Assembly (NCBI GenBank): GCA_937911445.1
Contig: CALDQY010000171.1
Span: 1-11,147 of the forward strand
Direction: 5' to 3'
Length of the DNA: 11,147 nt
From: an uncultured Rhodobiaceae bacterium
Lineage (GTDB): Archaea; Thermoplasmatota; Poseidoniia; Poseidoniales; Poseidoniaceae
The notes below the pieces were generated by a model. That model was not told the DNA's origin and did no database searches. It was given only the letters and a program-made list of their open reading frames with translations. This document shows positions 5,884 to 11,147 of the stretch, piece by piece. Position 1 is the stretch's first letter, and each line of letters opens with the position of its first letter. Both the position numbers and the translations under genes were made by a program.

Positions 5884-6885
5884 TTAACCACCGATGTAGG
5901 ACATCTCAACTTTGAGATTCTTTGTTTGAATCGAACGCTCCTCAGAATAGCGATCCTTCCTTTCCACCCATATGGATTGAATCGCTCGTGCGATATCTTC
6001 GTCAGAGGCATCCATTCGCAGTATCCCTCGGACATCATGACCTTTGTTTGCAAACAGGCACGTGTAGATGCTTCCGTTCGCAGACAAGCGAGCGCGAGAA
6101 CAATCTCCACAAAACGGGTTCGTGATGGATTCGATGAAGCCAATCTTCCATCCACCTTTGGTCGAATAGACTCTCGCAACGTCACTTGCATGTTGTGGTT
6201 GATTTGCTTGGAGTGAACCGAATTCTTGCTCCAATACCTCACGCATGGAATCGGCAGAAACAACTTGATCTAAATTCCAGTTGTTGGTTGAACCAACATC
6301 CATGTACTCGATGAAACGAATTGGAATTCCTCGAGGACCAAACATTCTGACCAAATTGACTAATTGGTTTTCGTTGACATCTTTCTTAATGACACTGTTG
6401 ATTTTGAGGGGCAGGCCTATGCTCTGTGCTTCATCAATGGCCTTCAAGACAGTAGCTGGTGTTGCTTCCGTGTCGCCCATCAATTGGTACGTGTTCACAT
6501 CCAATGCATCCAACGAAATCGTTGCACGACTTAGTCCAGCATCGACCAGTGAATCCAGATGTTTACTGAGTAAGAGACCATTGGTTGTAATTGCAATGTC
6601 GAGTTCCTGAGAACACGCTCGCAATTGGCGAACCAATTCGCTCAAATTTCTTCGTAGCAATGGCTCCCCTCCAGTGAGCCGGACTTTACGAAGACCATGT
6701 GGCAGTAGAGCTTGTACAACACGGACAATCTCCTCAAATCGTAGAATATCTTCCTTTGGCAGGAATTCATGATTCTCATCGAAGTGTTCCCGAGGCATAC
6801 AGTATCGACATCGCATGTTACAGCGGTCGGTCACTGATATCCGCAAATCGAGGAGAGGACGACGGAATGCATCCTCGAGGACCAT
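5884..6885 (-). CDS. moaA: GTP 3',8-cyclase, molybdenum cofactor synthesis
   Basis: A 333-residue radical SAM enzyme that converts GTP to 3',8-cyclo-GTP, the first step to molybdopterin. The N-terminal cluster motif CNMRCRYC gives Cys22, Cys26 and Cys29; TGGEP (71-75) contacts SAM. The C-terminal cluster that binds GTP is ligated by Cys259, Cys262 and Cys276 in FCGDCSRARLSANGSIYTC. The chain ends in Gly-Gly, the tail that in MoaA reaches the active site and is needed for activity. Length is normal. The start has AGGAGA at 6890-6895, 4 nt upstream. It is divergent from aroA and followed on the same strand by the LON-domain gene. The partner moaC and later pathway genes are not in the window. 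Confidence 0.96.
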   Translation of the reverse strand: MVLEDAFRRPLLDLRISVTDRCNMRCRYCMPREHFDENHEFLPKEDILRFEEIVRVVQALLPHGLRKVRLTGGEPLLRRNLSELVRQLRACSQELDIAITTNGLLLSKHLDSLVDAGLSRATISLDALDVNTYQLMGDTEATPATVLKAIDEAQSIGLPLKINSVIKKDVNENQLVNLVRMFGPRGIPIRFIEYMDVGSTNNWNLDQVVSADSMREVLEQEFGSLQANQPQHASDVARVYSTKGGWKIGFIESITNPFCGDCSRARLSANGSIYTCLFANKGHDVRGILRMDASDEDIARAIQSIWVERKDRYSEERSIQTKNLKVEMSYIGG

Positions 6886-6946
6886 GTGTTCTCCTGTGCC
6901 CTTTGTATTGTGAATGTTTGCAAGCCTTCATCTGATATGGTTCTGT

Positions 6947-6951
6947 GGAAG
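6947..6951 (+). promoter_or_regulatory. Shine-Dalgarno-like site favouring the aroA start at 6956
   Basis: GGAAG sits 4 nt before the ATG at 6956, the same spacing seen at several other genes here. The alternative in-frame ATG at 6914 has no such site and would leave only 28 bp to the divergent moaA start. Confidence 0.45.
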
Positions 6952-6955
6952 ACCC

Positions 6956-8305
6956 ATGGCAAAAGGCTGGGTGAAACGATGGGGGGCCCGAGGAAAAGGG
7001 CACCGTCCAAGCCACATCCCAGCGCTCGAGGTACATCCGACGGATGTATCTGATGATAATTGGGTTCTTCCTCCATCGAAAAGCCATCTCATTCGGATGA
7101 TGCATCTTTGTGCACTAAGCCCGAACAAGCATCAACTTACTGGATTTTCACAACTTGGAGAAGATGCGGAGAGCATGAAGCGATGTCTCTCCCAACTTGG
7201 AGTTGGATTCTGCGACCTTGAACATGGAGTAGAGATCACTGGGACTGGAATCAACGGGTTTACTCGTTCACCGAGTGTCCTACACGCAGGCAATTCTGGA
7301 ACAGCCTTGCGTTTGCTTCTCGGACTTACCTCACGTCTTCCGTTTGTGAGCATGATCGATGGCGATTCAAGTCTACGAAACAGAAACCATGCCACACTTT
7401 TGGATGCACTCGTTCCTCTCGGAGTGGACCTCTCCTACGGAATTGAGCAGGAACGTTTACCGATACTTGTCCACGGACCATGGCAAGGCGAAGAGGCAAC
7501 TGTAGATGTCTCGAAATCCTCCCAGCCCTACTCGAGTCTTTTACTGGCCTCATGTGGGCTGGAGCGTGATTATGTGATTCACAAAAAAGGAATTTCTGTA
7601 AGTCGTCGACACTCAGGTTTGACCATCGAATTGATGGAGAAATGCGGTGCAGTGATTGAAATAACTGAAGAAAAGACAAGCATTTCCCCATGGACCTCGA
7701 ACCCACCATCAGAGTGGAACGTTCCTTCAGACGGGTCGATGATGCCGTTCCCAATCCTTGCATGTCTCTTGACCAAACAGCCCATTCGAATTGAGAATCC
7801 CGTCGATGCAAACGATGCACTGGGACATGAAATCCTCTTCGAACATCTCAGAAGCTTTGGAATCGATTATCAGGATTTGACCCTGCGTTGTAATGGAAGT
7901 TTCGATGAGGTGGACATTGATCTTCGTGACGCAAACGATTTGTTGCCCCCTCTTGCAGCCATTCTCGCTCTTTCAGGAGGCGGTAGGCTGCGAGGTGCCT
8001 CTCATGCCAAGCACAAGGAAAGCAATCGAATTCTCTCGACCAAGAAACTCCTAGAAGCATTTGGATTGACAACGACCATCAAAGACGATGGTCTTTCTAT
8101 AGAAGGTGGACAGACCCTAAAAAAGCCAGATTCACTTGTCGACACCTATGGAGATCACAGGATTCAAATGACGGCTGTTTTGCTCGCTACGCAAACTGGG
8201 GCAACCGTCGAAGGGCCGAGACTGCACAGAATTGCTGACCCGGAGTTCCTTACTCGTCTTTCAGCCATGCCTACCGAAGTGCTTGTCAAGGGAATCCAAC
8301 GATAG
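6956..8305 (+). CDS. aroA: 3-phosphoshikimate 1-carboxyvinyltransferase (EPSP synthase)
   Basis: About 449 residues from the chosen ATG (463 from the earlier ATG at 6914; numbering here uses the longer form). It joins PEP to shikimate-3-phosphate in the shikimate pathway. Visible family motifs: PPSKSHLIR (53-61, holding the Lys-Ser and Arg that bind substrates), GNSGTALR (126-133), SLRNR (153-157), SSQPYSSLLL (202-211), SDGS with Asp273 in the catalytic Asp position, KES-NR (368-372) and DTYGDHR (410-416). The SRRH stretch at 230-233 resembles the SRDH form of class II (glyphosate-tolerant type) enzymes, not the PYI form, and Leu134 stands where E. coli has Pro101. The C-terminal Lys equivalent to E. 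coli Lys411 is not apparent: Ile440 aligns there. Even from 6956 the N-terminus is about 20 residues longer than usual. Function is likely conserved, but these changes deserve a check. Confidence 0.9.
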   Translation: MAKGWVKRWGARGKGHRPSHIPALEVHPTDVSDDNWVLPPSKSHLIRMMHLCALSPNKHQLTGFSQLGEDAESMKRCLSQLGVGFCDLEHGVEITGTGINGFTRSPSVLHAGNSGTALRLLLGLTSRLPFVSMIDGDSSLRNRNHATLLDALVPLGVDLSYGIEQERLPILVHGPWQGEEATVDVSKSSQPYSSLLLASCGLERDYVIHKKGISVSRRHSGLTIELMEKCGAVIEITEEKTSISPWTSNPPSEWNVPSDGSMMPFPILACLLTKQPIRIENPVDANDALGHEILFEHLRSFGIDYQDLTLRCNGSFDEVDIDLRDANDLLPPLAAILALSGGGRLRGASHAKHKESNRILSTKKLLEAFGLTTTIKDDGLSIEGGQTLKKPDSLVDTYGDHRIQMTAVLLATQTGATVEGPRLHRIADPEFLTRLSAMPTEVLVKGIQR

Positions 8306-10231
8306 TCGCAAAGCCGTTGGACGGCCATGCACACATGCCCATGGATTTGGAACGTTTCTCATATCTTCGAGCAGTCTTCGCATTTGAGCGATGGTAAGGG
8401 TATCGTTTGCCTTGACAGCCCCCCGACATGCGTTGAGGAATGCCAAATGGTCCTTACGTCGCTCGATGGTTTCCAATGGTGCGCCATCCTCTGATATATC
8501 CTGCAACAGATCAAGCAAGAATGGCTCAACCTCATCTCCATCCAATAATCGAGGCGCTTGCATCACATTCCAATGGCCTTCCTCTACCTTTTCCAGCAAG
8601 AAGCCGAGTTCTTGGAAGCGTTCCAAAAATGATTCCAAACGAGCCTGCTGTGCAAGTGTAAATTCAATTCTTGAGGGTACCAACCGAGGCTGAGGCGTCC
8701 ACAAGCTCTCATCGTTACGAAGACGTTCGTAACGAATTCGTTCATGCAATGCGTGCTGATCAATCAACAGTAATTCTTCACCGGCTTGCGCCAAGATGTA
8801 TGAATCTGCAAATTGCGACAACGGTTCCATTGCAGGCAGGTCATTTTCAACACCCACGAGCGGTGATTCTGCAGTAGGTGAAACACTCCCTCCACACCCA
8901 GCGTGTCGATGCAAATCACGCTCTTCATGCGACAGAGCAGGCGCAATCGGTGTTTGAGATAGGCCTGGAAGAGATTTCTGAGCAGATGCTGCAATCGATT
9001 GAGGTCGAGGCTTTTCTTTGCTTTCAACCTCCTCATCCGCAACCTCGCCAACCAAATTGAGTTGTGTTCCAGCAGCAAGGGCCCATGGAGGGGCGGTGAC
9101 GGGTTGAACTCCTCCATCGTCCTGTTCGATTGGTACGAGCAGCTCTTGTATAGGTTGGTTTTGTTCTGCTTGCGCCAAACCTTGCAACTCCTGAAGTTCT
9201 CCACTCGAATCCGGTTGCGTTGGCGAGGTTGCAAGCGTGTGTGCAATAGCACGCTCCAGCCTCTCCAGAACGCGCCATGAATGACGAAGTCGCACCTCTC
9301 GCTTGGTTGGATGTACGTTGACATCAACCTCGTTTGCGGGCACGTGCAAATGGAGGACAGCTACTGGATGTCGCCCCTGCATCAATCGCGTTCGATAACC
9401 CCGACGAATCGCCTGATGAAACGGAGTTGAAGCTACTGGGCGATCATTGACAAAAATGTGAATCTCGTCACCCTTCCCTCGAGAAATATCAGGCGCACTG
9501 ATGTAACCTGTCCATGACTCTTCACCTGGAACATCTGCATCTTGAGAAGGTGGAGATAATGGAAGAAGATTCGACGATTGACCGCCAAGAACATCGTATA
9601 GGCGGTCTTCAATGGAAGCACTCGATGGAAGGTTGAGTGTTGAACGGCCATCGATGGTACATCGGAATGCGACGTGTGAATGAGCGATCGCATGAGCAAC
9701 GACCACCTCGACGATTCGAGCGTGCTCCGTTGCTGGACGACGTTGGAAACCAAGACGAACAGGTGTATTTTGGAACAAATTCTCGACAGTGACAACTGTC
9801 CCGTTTGCCATTCCTATCGGTTCAATATCACCTTGGATGCCATCTTCCATCGTGATGCTTCGACCTTCACGACCTTCCGGTCGTGAGGCAACCGTCAGAC
9901 GTGAAACAACGCCAATGCTCGCTAAGGCTTCACCACGGAATCCAAGCGTATGAATTTCGTTCAGATCTTCTGGTTGACGGAGTTTCGATGTGGCATGACG
10001 AGAAAGTGCTAATCCAAGATCCGACTCATCAATCCCGCTCCCGTTGTCTTCGATACGAATTAGGTCAAAGCCACCTCGTTCGATTTCAACATGGATGGAG
10101 GTCGAGCCTGCATCAAGGGCATTCTCAAGCAGTTCTTTGACCACTTGAGCAGGCCTCTCAACAACTTCACCAGCAGCAATATGGCCAATGGTCAACTCAT
10201 CCAACTGTTGGATTCGATTGGGCTCAGTCAT
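8261..10231 (-). CDS. mutL: DNA mismatch repair protein MutL, endonuclease type
   Basis: A 656-residue MutL. The N-terminal GHKL ATPase is complete: IAAGEV (18-23), KELLENALDAG (32-42, with the catalytic Glu33 and Mg-binding Asn37), EDNGSGI (61-67), GFRGEALASI (97-106) and the transducer segment NVHPTKREVR (305-314). A Gln, Pro and Glu-rich linker spans about 335-465. The C-terminal dimerisation domain has DQHALHERIRYE (491-502), an exact fit to the endonuclease motif DQHAx2Ex4E, plus ACR (601-603) and CVHGRP (633-638), which complete the metal site in nicking MutLs. This predicts a strand-nicking MutL as in organisms without MutH. The start lies one base after the mutS stop, with GGAGG at 10241-10245 inside mutS, so the two are coupled. 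The 3' end overlaps aroA by 45 bp. Confidence 0.97.
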   Translation of the reverse strand: MTEPNRIQQLDELTIGHIAAGEVVERPAQVVKELLENALDAGSTSIHVEIERGGFDLIRIEDNGSGIDESDLGLALSRHATSKLRQPEDLNEIHTLGFRGEALASIGVVSRLTVASRPEGREGRSITMEDGIQGDIEPIGMANGTVVTVENLFQNTPVRLGFQRRPATEHARIVEVVVAHAIAHSHVAFRCTIDGRSTLNLPSSASIEDRLYDVLGGQSSNLLPLSPPSQDADVPGEESWTGYISAPDISRGKGDEIHIFVNDRPVASTPFHQAIRRGYRTRLMQGRHPVAVLHLHVPANEVDVNVHPTKREVRLRHSWRVLERLERAIAHTLATSPTQPDSSGELQELQGLAQAEQNQPIQELLVPIEQDDGGVQPVTAPPWALAAGTQLNLVGEVADEEVESKEKPRPQSIAASAQKSLPGLSQTPIAPALSHEERDLHRHAGCGGSVSPTAESPLVGVENDLPAMEPLSQFADSYILAQAGEELLLIDQHALHERIRYERLRNDESLWTPQPRLVPSRIEFTLAQQARLESFLERFQELGFLLEKVEEGHWNVMQAPRLLDGDEVEPFLLDLLQDISEDGAPLETIERRKDHLAFLNACRGAVKANDTLTIAQMRRLLEDMRNVPNPWACVHGRPTALRLSLDSLDKHFGRHG

Positions 10232-10232
10232 C

Positions 10233-11147
10233 TTACTCGCCCTCCAAGCGGTTCTGCAATTGTTCGATTAACGAGAAGGCATCTCTTGGCGAAAGTTCAT
10301 CCAAATTCAACGCTGAAATCTTCGATAAAACAGCTTCTTGAGCTTCAGTCATCGATGGAGCCTTCTGCTCATTCGTCTGCATGGCAGCGGCTGCGAAGTA
10401 ACCAAGGAGCGAGGACTGGCCTTGCTCACGCGTGCTTGGTGCACCATCACGACCTGCCTTTGCACCCTGAGCCTGTTGTTCCAAGAAGGCGAGGAGATCC
10501 GTAGCCCGTTCAACCACATTACGAGGTAATCCAGCGAGTGCTGCCACTTGGACTCCATACGATTCGTCGCATGGACCATCGGCCACGGTGTGCAAAAATC
10601 GAAGGGTGCCATCGCTCTGTGCGACTTGGACATGGACGTTTGCGAGCCCATCGACTTCCGATTCGAGTCCAACCAATTGATGATAGTGCGTTGCGAAGAG
10701 ACTTCGCGCACCAATTCGATTGCAGACATCTTCTGTGACTGCCCAAGCAATCGATAAGCCATCAAAGGTTGATGTTCCACGGCCAATTTCATCGAGGAGG
10801 AGAAGGGATTTTGATGATGCACGACGCAATATGTGGGCGACTTCAATCATTTCCATCATGAACGTGGAACGACCTCTTCGAAGGTCGTCGCTCGCACCAA
10901 CTCGTGTGAAAATGCGATCGATAAGCCCCAGTCGCGCCTTCTCGGCTGGAACAAAACTACCCGCTTGAGCCAAGATACTGACCAGGGCGACCGTTCGCAA
11001 ATAGGTCGACTTTCCGCCCATATTGGGTCCGGTGATCAGCAAAAATCGGCGCTTGTCATCCATAACAACATCGTTTGGAACAAATCCTTGCTGGACTTCC
11101 AAGACAGGGTGACGTGCTTGGCTTAACACCATCTTTCGACCATCACC
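10233..11147 (-). CDS. mutS: DNA mismatch repair protein MutS, C-terminal part (5' end beyond the window)
   Basis: The frame is open to the right edge, so only about 304 C-terminal residues of a protein usually near 850 are seen; the mismatch-binding and connector domains are missing. The visible part is the ABC-type ATPase: ARHPVLE and FVPND, Walker A GPNMGGKST (visible residues 40-48), RIFTRVGASDDL, GRSTFMMEM, Walker B LLLLDEIGRGTSTFDG (115-130) and ATHYHQL. The trans-acting segment reads GPCDESYGVQVA where many MutS have GPADRSYGIHVA. A flexible linker (about 225-265) leads to the C-terminal helical tail. MutS recognises mismatches and recruits MutL in an ATP-dependent way. mutL follows after one base on the same strand, which supports a true MutS1 rather than a MutS2. 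An internal ATG at 11130-11132 is not the real start. Confidence 0.97.
   Translation of the reverse strand, partial: GDGRKMVLSQARHPVLEVQQGFVPNDVVMDDKRRFLLITGPNMGGKSTYLRTVALVSILAQAGSFVPAEKARLGLIDRIFTRVGASDDLRRGRSTFMMEMIEVAHILRRASSKSLLLLDEIGRGTSTFDGLSIAWAVTEDVCNRIGARSLFATHYHQLVGLESEVDGLANVHVQVAQSDGTLRFLHTVADGPCDESYGVQVAALAGLPRNVVERATDLLAFLEQQAQGAKAGRDGAPSTREQGQSSLLGYFAAAAMQTNEQKAPSMTEAQEAVLSKISALNLDELSPRDAFSLIEQLQNRLEGE

Noticed and set aside
5879..5891. Inverted repeat GTGGTT-T-AACCAC at the moaA stop codon
   Set aside because: It is explained by the coding need for the conserved Gly-Gly tail (GGTGGT) next to the TAA stop; a separate function is not needed.
6886..6955. Possible shared promoter elements between moaA and aroA
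   Set aside because: The spacer has some A/T-rich stretches (around 6904 and 6933), but none at a convincing distance from either start, so no TATA box is called.
7326..7820. 164-codon minus-strand open frame within aroA
   Set aside because: Antisense to conserved EPSP synthase motifs and low-complexity in composition; treated as a shadow.
8764..9327. 187-codon minus-strand open frame in another frame of mutL
   Set aside because: It overlaps the linker of MutL, whose ATPase and C-terminal domains on both sides are in a single intact frame.

Overview
This window reads as a compact archaeal chromosome segment. The mix of genes suggests a Thermoplasmatota-type euryarchaeon, most plausibly a marine Poseidoniales (MGII/MGIII) lineage. 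The archaeal signals are a prenyl diphosphate synthase next to a geranylgeranyl-reductase-family flavoprotein (isoprenoid lipid or quinone side-chain chemistry) and a protein with the archaeal type IV pilin N-terminus. The bacterial-looking signals are a mutS-mutL mismatch-repair operon and a MoaA with the C-terminal Gly-Gly tail. The lineage call is inference: no rRNA or other marker is present.

Layout. Positions 1-490 (-) hold the start of a SAP-repeat protein that runs off the left edge. A 171-bp divergent spacer separates it from an unrecognised coiled-coil protein (662-1279, +). That gene collides tail to tail, with a 22-bp overlap, with a 359-residue protein (1258-2337, -) that I read as a degenerate relative of porphobilinogen deaminase (HemC). 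An 81-bp divergent spacer with a strong palindrome follows, then the prenyl synthase (2419-3402, +) and the reductase (3412-4548, +), almost certainly one operon, and the pilin-like protein (4594-5100, +). The pilin abuts a stand-alone LON-domain protein (5101-5844, -), which lies downstream of moaA (5884-6885, -). A short divergent spacer leads to aroA (about 6956-8305, +), whose 3' end overlaps mutL (8261-10231, -) by 45 bp. mutL follows mutS (10233-11147, -), which is cut by the right edge, after a single base.

How the genes fit together. The synthase-reductase pair makes and then saturates polyprenyl chains. mutS-mutL is a DNA-repair unit with a MutL that carries the endonuclease motif. 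moaA serves molybdenum cofactor synthesis and aroA the shikimate pathway. The region is tightly packed: there is no stretch above 300 bp without a gene, all three convergent pairs abut or overlap, and I see no mobile element, CRISPR array, tRNA or rRNA. Several starts share a GGTGA-type Shine-Dalgarno exactly 4 nt before the start codon, which helps choose between candidate starts; other genes lack one and may be leaderless.

The most interesting items are the HemC-like protein with its catalytic positions apparently replaced, the palindrome that encodes the last residues of both convergent genes at 1261-1276, the palindrome in the 2338-2418 divergent spacer, and an EPSP synthase that departs from canonical active-site residues. 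I did not find a convincing new multi-gene system.
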